Notes: generated by a model not told the origin, from the letters alone. DNA of 64,000 bases from Geitlerinema sp. PCC 7407 (GCF_000317045.1 NC_019703.1:980501-1044500), one strand, 5' to 3'. Shown: positions 25,847-34,290, counted from the first letter of the stretch. A program made the numbers and translations.

Positions 25847-25920
25847 CGGGACTGACGGGGCTCGAACCCGCAACTTCCGCCGTGACAGGGCGGTGCTCTA
25901 ACCAATTGAACTACAGTCCC
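25847..25920 (-). tRNA. tRNA-Asp (GUC)
   Basis: 74 nt cloverleaf with acceptor arms GGGACTG/CAGTCCC, anticodon stem CCGCC/GGCGG and loop CTGTCAC giving anticodon GTC (25884-25886), and T-loop TTCGAGC. Discriminator base is G, as expected for tRNA-Asp. CCA is not encoded. Confidence 0.97.
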
Positions 25921-26201
25921 CCGTCTTGGGACACCGCTTTGAGAGCGTTTTGCGCGCTCACCTCCGCAGCGATTTCTATTGTGCCTAGGTCATCCAGATT
26001 TGTCAAATATTTTCTGATTTTTTTTTGAAAACTGCTGGAAACCTAGGGTTTCTGGGCGATCGCCCTCGGCTAGACCTGTTCTACGGCCAGATCTGGGGCG
26101 CTCCTGCCTGCTGAGCTGAGAGACCTTCAAAAGGCGATCGCTCTGTTGATTGGGTGATCTGATTGGGTGATCGAAATGATCGAGCTCAGCCGCCGAAACG
26201 A

Positions 26202-26238
26202 TCAAAGGAGCAACCCGATAAAAAGGCTGCTCCTTTGA
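26202..26238 (-). terminator. Inverted repeat downstream of psbY
   Basis: TCAAAGGAGCA (26202-26212) and TGCTCCTTTGA (26228-26238) are perfect complements around a 15-base loop, 33 bases beyond the psbY stop. There is no T tract, so it may stabilise the psbY mRNA rather than terminate it. Confidence 0.5.
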
Positions 26239-26270
26239 AACGTGAGATAGCTATGCAGCACTGGCTGAGC

Positions 26271-26390
26271 CTAAGCTTGCTTGTTCAGGAAGTTCTGAAC
26301 CTGTGCCAGAGCATATTTGCCGATGTTGAAAACCGCCCAGCCACCTGCCAGGAGAATCGGTAGCAGAACAATCAACAGACGCAAATCCAT
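26271..26390 (-). CDS. psbY: Photosystem II protein PsbY
   Basis: Thirty-nine-residue single-span subunit at the periphery of photosystem II near cytochrome b559. The translation is [20 protein letters not shown], then [19 protein letters not shown]. The MD-R-L-VLLP-LLAGGWA-FNI pattern is the PsbY signature (the Synechocystis protein begins MDWRVLVVL). A GAGGA ribosome-binding site precedes the ATG at 26388-26390. The gene stands alone, which is usual for psbY. Confidence 0.92.
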   Translation of the reverse strand: MDLRLLIVLLPILLAGGWAVFNIGKYALAQVQNFLNKQA

Positions 26391-26535
26391 GTTCTATTCC
26401 TCTCCCAAACTTTTGTGAAAATCTCTCAGCTTTGTTTACTATGTTGCGCCAAGTTGACCCAAATTTCTAGAGTCAGCAGGCAGTTTACTGAGGGATCTGC
26501 AACAAAAGTTTAAAGACTCTAACGTCAAAAAATTT

Positions 26536-27093
26536 TCAAGCGGGGGAGGGGCCTGTAAATCCGAGATCGCTGCCTCTCCCTGCGTGGGCGATCGCCAGGG
26601 TTTCGTAGCGACGAGCGTGCTCAATCAGTTCTGCCGCCTCTTCCTGAGAAACCTCTCGCAAAATCTTGGCCGGAACGCCAGCCACCAGCGATCGCGGCGG
26701 AACGTCCTTCGTCACCACCGCCCCAGCCCCCACAATGCTGCCCGCGCCCACGCGCACCCCATTGAGGACCACAGCGCCAATGCCGATCAGGCTCCCGCGC
26801 TCGATGTGGGCGCTGTGAATCACGGCGCGATGACCCACGGTGACGTAGTCTTCGAGGACCGTTGGCTGACCAACATCACAGTGCAAAATAGCGCCGTCTT
26901 GAACATTTGTATGGGCGCCAATCTGAATTCGCTCGATATCACCGCGCAAAATGCTGCCATACCAAACACTGCTGCCCTCGCTGAGGGTCACCCAGCCCAT
27001 CACCGTGGCGTTTTCGGCCACAAAGGCAGCAGCGGAGAAATCAACGCTGGGCCAAGGAGAAGCGTTTGCTGGAGTTTTGTTGCGATCGCCCAT
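26536..27093 (-). CDS. Gamma-carbonic-anhydrase-like hexapeptide protein
   Basis: 185-residue left-handed beta-helix protein with repeated hexapeptides (SVWYGSILRGDIERIQIGA, LEDYVTVGHRAVIHSAHI, SLIGIGAVVLNGVRVGAGS). The potential zinc histidines occur in DGAILHCD, VGHRAVIH and SAH. The pattern is the PaaY/YrdA/ferripyochelin-binding branch, a short gamma-CA homologue distinct from the carboxysomal CcmM. Carbonic-anhydrase activity is possible but often absent in this branch. The ATG at 27093 is preferred over a GTG three codons upstream. Confidence 0.88.
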   Translation of the reverse strand: MGDRNKTPANASPWPSVDFSAAAFVAENATVMGWVTLSEGSSVWYGSILRGDIERIQIGAHTNVQDGAILHCDVGQPTVLEDYVTVGHRAVIHSAHIERGSLIGIGAVVLNGVRVGAGSIVGAGAVVTKDVPPRSLVAGVPAKILREVSQEEAAELIEHARRYETLAIAHAGRGSDLGFTGPSPA

Positions 27094-27207
27094 GAGAACC
27101 ACCTGCCCTCAAGCAAAATGCTCGTAGAATTGGCGTGAAGGGTCAAATGCCCCCTAGCTATAATAGGGCTGGCACTGATGCACGGAGAATGTGTTGGAAC
27201 GCCGTTC

Positions 27208-27717
27208 ATGATGAATCCAGGCTTGCAATATCCCATTTTCGGACCGGAAATCCAGTGCCCGCATTGTCGCCAAACTATCCCAGCACTTACTCTGACCGAT
27301 ACGTATTTGTGTGCTCGTCATGGGGCCTTTGAAGCCGATCCGGAGACCAAAGAGTTAGTGCATTTGCAGTCGGGTCGTCATTGGCGTCAGTGGAATAACG
27401 AGTGGTATCGCCAGCACACTCATCCAGACGGAATTCGCTTTGAGATTCACGAAGCGCTCGATCGCCTCTACACCCAGGGATATCGGGCAACGCGGGTCAT
27501 CATTGCGCAACGCTACAAAGATCTCATCAGCGCATTTCTGGAGCGCAATACGCCCTGGCGAGGCCAGTCCGACGCTTCTAGGCCCAGACTGTATGGTTTG
27601 CCTGTGGAGTTTAGCCCCGATCCCCAGGAGGAGCCTTGCTGGGATGTAATCAACTTCAATCTTGAAAAAGAACCCGGGGCGCCGGTTCGCTATCCCTACT
27701 TTCGGCTGTTTGAGTGA
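27208..27717 (+). CDS. TIGR02652 family protein (cyanobacterial conserved)
   Basis: 169-residue soluble protein starting MMNPGLQYPIFGPEIQCPHC. A CPHC motif, and a second Cys/His pair in YLCARHGAFEADP, suggest a small zinc-binding N-terminal module. The rest is rich in aromatic and charged residues (RHWRQWNNEWYRQ; IAQRYKDLISAFLE). It matches a cyanobacteria-restricted family of unknown function. I began at the first of two adjacent ATGs (27208); an upstream ATG at 27178 is also in frame but adds unconserved residues. The VOC gene follows after 52 bases. Confidence 0.82.
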   Translation: MMNPGLQYPIFGPEIQCPHCRQTIPALTLTDTYLCARHGAFEADPETKELVHLQSGRHWRQWNNEWYRQHTHPDGIRFEIHEALDRLYTQGYRATRVIIAQRYKDLISAFLERNTPWRGQSDASRPRLYGLPVEFSPDPQEEPCWDVINFNLEKEPGAPVRYPYFRLFE

Positions 27718-27769
27718 TGCGCTGAGAGCGGGGATGGGCGCGACGGGTGCCTGATGAAGGTCCTAGTTT

Positions 27770-28204
27770 ATGCACCATGCGTCAATTCGTACTGCGAATA
27801 TTCATCGAGCGATCGCCTTCTATGAGCAGCTGGGGTTTACGGTTTGTGAGCGCTTCACGACGGGGATGACGCTGGCGTGCTGGATGGAGGGTTTGGGGGG
27901 ACGCATTGAGCTGATTCAGATTCCCCAGCCTCGACCCGCGCCGGATGCCTTTGGCGATGAGCACTATGTGGGCTATTACCATCTCTCTTTTGACCTGACG
28001 CGTCATGCAGACAGTCTGCCGAGCTGGCTGGAGGCGCTCAGAGATCAGTTCCTGCGGGCAGCGGCAGAGCAGCCCGATCGCCTGCAACCCCTCACGGTCC
28101 TGCTGCCGCCTATGCAGCAGATGATTGGCGATCGCGTGTACGAAGTGGCTTTCATTGCGGATGCGGACGGGCTGCCCCTGGAATTTTTGCGAGTGCTGTC
28201 ATGA
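27770..28204 (+). CDS. VOC (glyoxalase/bleomycin-resistance) superfamily protein
   Basis: 144 residues with the paired beta-alpha-beta-beta-beta fold. The first module starts HHASIRTANIHRAIAFYEQLGF and the second ends FIADADGLPLEFLRVL, where the glutamate in LEFL is a typical metal ligand with H3. The reaction is unknown; members include glyoxalase I, dioxygenases and antibiotic-binding proteins. Its stop codon overlaps the start of the following AAA gene (ATGA), so the two are translationally coupled. Confidence 0.85.
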   Translation: MHHASIRTANIHRAIAFYEQLGFTVCERFTTGMTLACWMEGLGGRIELIQIPQPRPAPDAFGDEHYVGYYHLSFDLTRHADSLPSWLEALRDQFLRAAAEQPDRLQPLTVLLPPMQQMIGDRVYEVAFIADADGLPLEFLRVLS

Positions 28205-29619
28205 TGGCGGGGACCGGGACCGTAGAGCCCTTTGCTAGTAACTGGGCCTATCTCAAGGTCGAGCTCAACTGGCTGGAGCGGCTGCTGATGGTGTCTGCGG
28301 CTCGTCAGCGAAAAGAAACCCGAGACGTAAACCGCGTTGCGCGATCGGCGGTGGATCGAGCGACGAGCCACTGGTGGCAGGGACTGATTGCCTTGGAAGG
28401 CACGATCGCGTCGGATTCTCCGGCGATGGACGGGCAGGCCCGTCCCCCTGAGTCCAAAGACTCCTACCGAGAGCGTCTGGAGGCGCGAATCCAGGCGACG
28501 GCTCGGTCTGGGGAAGTGCTGGCCTTGCCGCTGCTGCGCGATCGCCTCCAGCTGTCCGCCTTTGAGAAATCCGTGGTGCTCATGGCGCTGGCGATCGAGG
28601 TCAATCAGCGCTACAGCCGACTGTTTGGGGTGTTGCAGGGGGACGAGCGAGCGGGGGTGCCGACGGTGGGGTTGCTGCTGCGCCTGCTGTGTCGCAATGA
28701 CCGCGAATGGCAGCTCGCTCGTGCTTCGCTCCAGAGGGACGGCACGCTGCGCCGCTACGGCATCATCCAGCTAGTGCACCGACCAGATCAGCCGATGCTG
28801 GCCGATGGCGTTGTGCTGGCGGAGCCCTGGACGGACTTTTTGTTGGCGATCGCCCCGCAGCCCTCTCACCTGGAGAGCCTGGTGACCGGGAGCGGCTGGG
28901 TTACTCTGGAGCGCTGGGACATTGGCGATCGCCCCCAGGCTTGGGAGGATCTGCTGCTGCCGCCCAGGCTCAAAGACCAGTTGCGCCACGTGCGCGATCG
29001 CTATCAGTGGATTCCTGCGATCGCCGACGCGCCTGGGCCTTCCCTCCCGCCAAAGCTGGGCACCCGAGCCTTCTGGGTCGGGGCGACCGGCACGGGAAAA
29101 GTAGCCGCCGCTAGGGCGATCGCGGCGGATCTAGCCGAGCCGCTGTGGGGAGCAGACCTCTCCCGGCTCGACGGGGCGGCGATCGCCCGTTTGCTCACCC
29201 AGGTCATGGCCGAAGGTCCGCCGCTCCTGATGCTCAAGGCGGCCCACCGCCTGGTGGGCCGTCACGCTCAAATTCCGCCGGAGACCTTTTGGCAGTTTTG
29301 GCAGGTGCGCTCCCGCTGCCATGGCATCACGCTGCTGTGCGCGCCTTCTGTGCAGAGCCTGCCGCTACAGCTGCGCCAAGCGGTGGATCAGGTGCTGACG
29401 TTTCCGCTGCCGTCTGCGAGCGATCGCCGTCAGCTCTGGCAGCAATTTTTGGCTAACTTGCCCCTAGAAAAAAACTTTGACTGGGAGCGCTTGGTACGGC
29501 AAAAGCATTTGAGTGGTGGGGACATTGAAGCGATCGCCCGAGCCACAAAAATTTGGAGCAAAGCCCATCCCAACCAAGCCATCACGGCAGAGCAAATCTT
29601 GTTACTGGGTCGGCGCTAG
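28201..29619 (+). CDS. AAA-family protein with degenerate nucleotide-binding motifs
   Basis: 472 residues. The N-terminal half is helical (FEKSVVLMALAIEVNQRYSR; GLLLRLLCRNDREW) and resembles the winged-helix-containing front part of large bacterial AAA proteins. The C-terminal AAA module has a Walker A of GATGTGKV (294-301), with Val where Ser/Thr is expected. In the Walker B position (about 341-347) it reads LLMLKAAH, without the Asp-Glu pair. The C-terminal lid ends HLSGGDIEAIARATKIWS. ATP binding may persist, but hydrolysis looks compromised. It is coupled to the VOC gene by an ATGA overlap; function unknown. Confidence 0.75.
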   Translation: MMAGTGTVEPFASNWAYLKVELNWLERLLMVSAARQRKETRDVNRVARSAVDRATSHWWQGLIALEGTIASDSPAMDGQARPPESKDSYRERLEARIQATARSGEVLALPLLRDRLQLSAFEKSVVLMALAIEVNQRYSRLFGVLQGDERAGVPTVGLLLRLLCRNDREWQLARASLQRDGTLRRYGIIQLVHRPDQPMLADGVVLAEPWTDFLLAIAPQPSHLESLVTGSGWVTLERWDIGDRPQAWEDLLLPPRLKDQLRHVRDRYQWIPAIADAPGPSLPPKLGTRAFWVGATGTGKVAAARAIAADLAEPLWGADLSRLDGAAIARLLTQVMAEGPPLLMLKAAHRLVGRHAQIPPETFWQFWQVRSRCHGITLLCAPSVQSLPLQLRQAVDQVLTFPLPSASDRRQLWQQFLANLPLEKNFDWERLVRQKHLSGGDIEAIARATKIWSKAHPNQAITAEQILLLGRR

Positions 29620-29808
29620 GGCCACTTGGGAAAAGCTAGACAGTGCGCCTAAAAACGAGTCAAAAAGCTAAAAAAGCGCGTGACGATCTCAGGAAAAGAG
29701 AAAACGATCAAGGCAATGGCAGATGGTGAAGTCTGCTTTAGTGCGTTTTACAGAAGCTGGAACCTAGAGGGCGTAGGCGTGAAGTCAAAAAGTAGGTCTG
29801 CGGTTGGT

Positions 29809-30018
29809 CTATGAGAGACGCTCTAGCTGAGGCATTGCAGTGCGATTGCTTGCCTCGCGGTGAATGCGCCCGGAGTGGACAGCATCGTAGAGTTGATGAA
29901 GGGCCTCGATATCAGAAGCTCGATAACCCTTGATAGCCAACACTTGGCGGATCAGACCTTCTGACTCGACGCTTAGACAACCAGTGCGGAATGCAGATTG
30001 TACAAGTATTCGAATCAT
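29809..30018 (-). CDS. Small hypothetical protein (69 aa)
   Basis: Starts MIRILVQSAFRTGCLSVESE and continues with EGLIRQVLAIKGYRASDIEA and LHQLYDAVHSGRIHREA. It is compact, with regular helices, balanced charge and no low complexity, unlike random frames here. GAGGA lies 11 nt before the ATG at 30018; an upstream in-frame start at 30051 is also open. It looks like a short conserved cyanobacterial protein, function unknown. The region upstream contains the CRP-like palindromes. Confidence 0.5.
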   Translation of the reverse strand: MIRILVQSAFRTGCLSVESEGLIRQVLAIKGYRASDIEALHQLYDAVHSGRIHREASNRTAMPQLERLS

Positions 30019-30127
30019 TCTCGAATCGGTCCTCATCCTGCAAAGCAACAACTTTAATATCGGTGATCAAAACCGGTTCGCAGTTGATGAAGATCGGTCT
30101 ACTGTGTGACTTCAATCGCTATTTTTT

Positions 30128-30143
30128 AGTGACCAAAATCACT
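30128..30143. promoter_or_regulatory. CRP-like palindrome
   Basis: AGTGA-ccaaaa-TCACT matches TGTGA-N6-TCACA except for the outermost base of each arm. It lies about 110 bases upstream of the small minus-strand gene and 141 bases from the perfect site. Confidence 0.4.
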
Positions 30144-30268
30144 TTTTGTCTCTAATGGCGTGCGCCTATCGAAACTGGAAGCTTGGTATTAGGGGATTGT
30201 GGGCCTATATGAAGCTTTCACGAAGCAAGTATTGCTTTCCGGAATCCGCGATCGCAGTTTCGCCTCTG

Positions 30269-30284
30269 TGTGATTTTGATCACA
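30269..30284. promoter_or_regulatory. Perfect CRP/SyCRP1-type binding site
   Basis: TGTGATTTTGATCACA is an exact TGTGA-N6-TCACA palindrome, the consensus for cAMP receptor proteins including cyanobacterial SyCRP1. It is located 339 bases before the CapA-like start and 250 bases before the divergent small gene. Confidence 0.6.
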
Positions 30285-30607
30285 GGTTTTAGGGCCTAAT
30301 GAGGGGCAGGTGAGCGATCGCTCTCAAAAAGCTAGCTGTTAGAAACCAAAATTTTGAGAAATCGCCCGAAAAAGGCTGAGACTCTCCCTGGCGAATGGTT
30401 CAGAATGGCTTATGATGGCGGGCAACAGAAACTGTGTGGGAATGCTGACCTACATCCCTTTGCCCTCGCGTGGGTGGCGATCGCGTCCCCAAGACTGGAC
30501 TCAGTCCAGGGACGATGATTTTGCTGCGGGCTGTGAGAGGACTTCAGGGGGAGGGTAACTGGCAAGCGGCCAGATCCTCGGTGTCGGTGATAAGGAGTGG
30601 TGAAAGC

Positions 30608-32428
30608 GTGGTGAACCCTTACGGCTTGTATCAACCGTCTGTGCTCGAAATGGCGCGAGCCGGAAACTTTCAGGCGATCGCCTACTGGCTCAATGGTTAC
30701 CTCGCTCCCCACGGTATCCACGCCTATGTCGGTCCCGTCCGCCCAGGGTGCCTACAGATTTTTGTCGAGTTTCAGCCCCTGGCACGGCCCCGCGCTTTTT
30801 ATGTCCAGCTGCGCGATCGCCTGGTGCGCTTTATCTGTAGCCGGATCTGGAAGCTCAACTCCGAAGCGATCTGCGCAGTGCGAATTGTGGCCTGCTGCGC
30901 TGGAGAGTCCGAAATCCTCTGGCGCCAGTCCATCCGGATCATCACGCCCGCCAACCGCAAGCGGCATCGGAGATATCGCTCAGCCAGTCAGCGTCGTCGG
31001 GAGGGCGATCGCCGTCTCAAGATCGCCCGGGCGCTGCTGCTGTGTGGCTCTGCCGTGTCGATTTTTGCCTTTGCCTGTGTGCTTACCCTCCAGAGCCTGA
31101 CCACTGGCTGGCTCATGGACAGTGATGACGGCACCTCGATCGCAGACCAAACCGATACTGTCCAAACTCCCCTGGAGACCGTCGCTGTCACAGCGCGCAC
31201 TGGCTCGAAGGGCTGGCCAAACCGAACGGTGACGCTCCTGTTTGCCGGAGATGTCCACGCTGGCGATGGGAGTGAAGCGCCGCAGAAGTCCTCGAGAGCG
31301 ACAGCCAAGCTCCTAAAGACCACTCGCGAAGCAGACTTGCTGTCGGTGAGTCTGGAAAACTGGCCCACGGCTGGCTTTGGTAATGACTCGCTGACCTCCG
31401 ACGCTGGGATTCAGCCCTTGGCTGAGGCAGGCGTCGACATTGTGAACCTGGCGAACTATCAAGTCCAGCAGCTCGATCGCTCCGATTTGCAAACGGCCCT
31501 AGAGACCCTCGAACAGTCTGATGCCAAGCCTATTGGCGCGGGGCGCAACCGCACAGAAGCCCGCCGCCCAGAAATCATTGATATCAAAGGGCAGCGCGTT
31601 GCCTATCTGGACTACGCCAAGGGAGGGCTGCGAGAGGCGACCGCTGATGGAGTGGGCGTCAATCCCTGGTATGGCCGCAGCATTGCTGAGGATATTCGGG
31701 CGATTCGGCCCCAGGTGGATTGGGTGATCGTCAACTATCACTGGGGCGGCACCCTGTCCGAGAAGCCAGAGGCCTGGCAGGTGAACTTGGCTCGCTTCAC
31801 CATTGATCAGGGGGCCGACGTTGTTGTGGGATACCATCCCGAGACCTTGCAGGGCGGCGAAATCTACAAGGGTCGCCCGATCGCGTATTCGATGGGAGAG
31901 TTTGCCTTTGGTCAGGGGAGCGAAACCCGCACCGATTATGAGACGGCCATGCTGAAGGTGTCTCTCAAGCAAAAGCAAATGAAGGTCGAGTACGTGCCGG
32001 TCGTGGTGGAAAATTCCCAGCCGCGCTTGGCTAAGGGAGGAGAGGCCCAGCGAATCCTGGAGAAGCTGGGCCAAAATTCTCAGAATTTTGATCAGCCGCT
32101 GGCCGGTCCTCTGCTGCTAGAGGGGCGATCGCCCACGGCGCCGAACCCGTCTCTGCCAGACTCTGGGGCCTCTCCCCAACCGGCTTCCCCGGCGGCCCAG
32201 GATCCTCTAGAGACCCCGCAAGAGGGCGAGACTTGGCCCGTACCCCCAGACAGCAGTCCGTCTCTAGAGGCCCCAGAGGCAGAAGCGCCAGCACCAGCAA
32301 CGCCAGAGCCAGAGACAGGTGAATCGACGTTTCTAGAAGAGTCGCTGTCGACCTTCACCAGCACCGAGGAAGAACGGTATCCGGCGACAGAAACGGCCGA
32401 TGAGGAATACGGGGCGATCGCCCCCTAG
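30608..32428 (+). CDS. Membrane-anchored CapA-like (poly-gamma-glutamate synthesis CapA family) protein
   Basis: About 606 residues. An N-terminal cyanobacterial module (SVLEMARAGNFQAIAYWLNG, PHGIHAYVGPVRPGCLQIFV) precedes one membrane helix (about 137-165, LLLCGSAVSIFAFACVLTLQ). An exported CapA metallophosphatase-like domain (about 205-460) and a Pro/Glu-rich disordered tail of about 130 residues follow. Retained motifs: FAGDVHAGD, SLENW, VNYHWGG. Replaced motifs: NNH is NYQ (NLANYQVQQL), HPH is HPE, GNF is GEF. So catalysis is uncertain. The start is GTG at 30608 with AAGGAG at 30592-30597; upstream in-frame starts (30515, 30470) have weaker signals. Confidence 0.82.
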   Translation: MVNPYGLYQPSVLEMARAGNFQAIAYWLNGYLAPHGIHAYVGPVRPGCLQIFVEFQPLARPRAFYVQLRDRLVRFICSRIWKLNSEAICAVRIVACCAGESEILWRQSIRIITPANRKRHRRYRSASQRRREGDRRLKIARALLLCGSAVSIFAFACVLTLQSLTTGWLMDSDDGTSIADQTDTVQTPLETVAVTARTGSKGWPNRTVTLLFAGDVHAGDGSEAPQKSSRATAKLLKTTREADLLSVSLENWPTAGFGNDSLTSDAGIQPLAEAGVDIVNLANYQVQQLDRSDLQTALETLEQSDAKPIGAGRNRTEARRPEIIDIKGQRVAYLDYAKGGLREATADGVGVNPWYGRSIAEDIRAIRPQVDWVIVNYHWGGTLSEKPEAWQVNLARFTIDQGADVVVGYHPETLQGGEIYKGRPIAYSMGEFAFGQGSETRTDYETAMLKVSLKQKQMKVEYVPVVVENSQPRLAKGGEAQRILEKLGQNSQNFDQPLAGPLLLEGRSPTAPNPSLPDSGASPQPASPAAQDPLETPQEGETWPVPPDSSPSLEAPEAEAPAPATPEPETGESTFLEESLSTFTSTEEERYPATETADEEYGAIAP

Positions 32429-32455
32429 GCCCCAAGCTTTCTCAGGGCTGTGCGC

Positions 32456-34150
32456 TCAGGGCTGGCTCGGTGCCAGGGCGTACTGCACGAGCTGAGCAAT
32501 GCGCTGGCGCAGCGTTTCGAGGCCGAGGCGAGCCCCCGCTGACACAAACACGCCGTGGGGATACTCCTCTTGGGCGATCGCCAGCGCATCGCTGCCGACT
32601 TGATCGATCTTGTTGAACACGACCAAGGACGGCCCCGGCGTCACCGGCATCTCCGACAAGATCTTCATGACCGATCGCAGCTGGTTTTGCCAGGCATCAT
32701 GGGACAAATCCACGACGTGCAGCAGTGCGTCAGCTTCCGTCACTTCCTCTAGCGTGGCGCGGAATGCATCCACCAGAGAGGGCGGCAGCTCGTGGATGAA
32801 GCCCACAGTATCCGTCAAAATCACGGTGCGCGGCTCATGGGTCGCTGCATCCGGCACGATCAGCCGCCGACTGGTCGGATCGAGGGTGGCAAAGAGCTGG
32901 TCTGCCGTGTAAACCTCAGCGTTGGTGAGGGCATTCAAGAGGGTAGATTTGCCAGCGTTCGTATACCCCACGATCGCCACCGAAGGCACCTCTTGGTGCT
33001 GGCGCTGCTGGCGCAGTCGAGCCCGATGGGCCTGAAGCTGGTTGACCTCCTGCTGGAGTCGCGCAATCCGACGCTGAATGGCTCGTCGCTCGGTTTCTAG
33101 CTTGGTTTCACCAGGGCCCCGCGTACCGATGCCGCCCCCGAGACGCGACATGGTTCGCCCTCGGCCCGTCAGCCTAGGCATCATGTACTCAAGCTGGGCC
33201 AGCTCCACTTGCAGCTTACCGGCGCGTGACTGAGCATGCTGCGCAAAAATATCCAAAATCACCTCAGTCCGATCGACCACTCGGACCCCGATCCGCGTTT
33301 CTAGATTGCGGATTTGGGCCGGGGAGAGGTCCCGATCGAACACGATAAGGTTAGCGCCGACGGTTTGGGCCAAGAGCGTAATTTCCTGAACCTTGCCCTC
33401 TCCCACAACGATCTGCGGATGGGGCTGATTGCGACGCTGGTGGGTGATTTGCAAGACCTCGCCGCCCGCTGACTCGACCAAGCGAACCAGCTCTGCCAAG
33501 TTATCTTGAAAGCGCGCTGCTGTGACGCTGCTCGTCATTAGACCTACCAGAAGCACGCGATCGTGGTCGGCGTCGACCTGCTGAGCCACGTACTCCCGCT
33601 CAAACTCCGCTTCGAGACCCTCCACTAGGTCCAAAAAGTCCTGCTGACTCAGCAGGTCTAGGCTGAGGGGAGGCGAAACGGTCCAGGTCGTTTCTGGATG
33701 GGGGACGAGATGGGCAAGGTGCACCTCGCGCACGTAGCCGCTGGCGCCCCCGCCGCGCCGCTCAAAGCCGCTGCCAGAGAGCCCCAAGACGACCAGTGCA
33801 TCAAGGCGCTGAAGGGCCATCGCTGTCAGGACGGCGGTGCTGGGAGGGCTGGTGTCTCGCTGGGTCGCGATGCAGCGGATGCCGCAGAGACGCTCAGCGC
33901 CGTAGCGGGGCAGCTCAAGGGGAGGAATCTGGGTCTGGATGGGTGTACCGACCCCGACGCGGATAACTTGGCCGCGCCGATTGATGTAGACACACAGAGG
34001 CTGTCCAATTTCCGTGCTGATGGCTGCTAAGCGCTGGGCGAAGTCTGATGTGGTGAAGCGATCGCCCGGTAGGCGCTGATGATACAGCCGCTGAATTTGC
34101 TTGATTTGGCTAGACTTCAGACCCTGAAGGTTGCCGTAGATTGTGTCGAT
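32456..34150 (-). CDS. hflX: GTPase HflX, extended N-terminus without a standard start codon
   Basis: Ribosome-associated GTPase that rescues stalled or stressed ribosomes. The HflX domain (GGEVLQITHQRRNQPHPQIV; GRGRTMSRLGGGIGTRGPGE) is followed by a G domain with GYTNAGKST, DTVGFIHELP and NKID. The first ATG (33820) gives 454 residues. The same frame stays open a further 110 codons and encodes a conserved-looking cyanobacterial N-terminus (TIYGNLQGLKSSQIKQIQRL; LCVYINRRGQVIRVGVGTP; ELPRYGAERLCGIRC). Those 110 codons contain no ATG, GTG or TTG, and an in-frame TGA lies just upstream (34160-34162). The expected MDTIYG start reads IDTIYG with ATC at 34148-34150, so I extend to that codon. Confidence 0.85.
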   Translation of the reverse strand: MDTIYGNLQGLKSSQIKQIQRLYHQRLPGDRFTTSDFAQRLAAISTEIGQPLCVYINRRGQVIRVGVGTPIQTQIPPLELPRYGAERLCGIRCIATQRDTSPPSTAVLTAMALQRLDALVVLGLSGSGFERRGGGASGYVREVHLAHLVPHPETTWTVSPPLSLDLLSQQDFLDLVEGLEAEFEREYVAQQVDADHDRVLLVGLMTSSVTAARFQDNLAELVRLVESAGGEVLQITHQRRNQPHPQIVVGEGKVQEITLLAQTVGANLIVFDRDLSPAQIRNLETRIGVRVVDRTEVILDIFAQHAQSRAGKLQVELAQLEYMMPRLTGRGRTMSRLGGGIGTRGPGETKLETERRAIQRRIARLQQEVNQLQAHRARLRQQRQHQEVPSVAIVGYTNAGKSTLLNALTNAEVYTADQLFATLDPTSRRLIVPDAATHEPRTVILTDTVGFIHELPPSLVDAFRATLEEVTEADALLHVVDLSHDAWQNQLRSVMKILSEMPVTPGPSLVVFNKIDQVGSDALAIAQEEYPHGVFVSAGARLGLETLRQRIAQLVQYALAPSQP

Positions 34151-34266
34151 AGGCGCTGCTCACCAGGGTATCTGGCGACCGAAAGCTACGCCCCCATTTT
34201 AGCGAGAACTTGCTTTTGGCAACTTTTGTTTGGCTGCCGTTGAACCTATCAGCAATCCTCTTATTT

Positions 34267-34290
34267 TCTGATAGCTAGTCTGATAGCTAG
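34267..34290. repeat. Tandem 12-bp direct repeat
   Basis: TCTGATAGCTAG occurs twice in direct succession in the gap between the hflX leader and the 3' end of the TPR gene. No function apparent. Confidence 0.8.

Larger units (their letters stand above)
29620..30607. other. Long intergenic region with CRP-type palindromes
   Basis: Nearly 1 kb with one probable small gene on the minus strand (29809-30018), a perfect CRP-type site (30269-30284), a similar palindrome (30128-30143), a TGTGA half-site at 30105-30109, and an inverted repeat CTGGACT-c-AGTCCAG at 30494-30508. The left 190 bases are A-rich and featureless. Confidence 0.5.
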
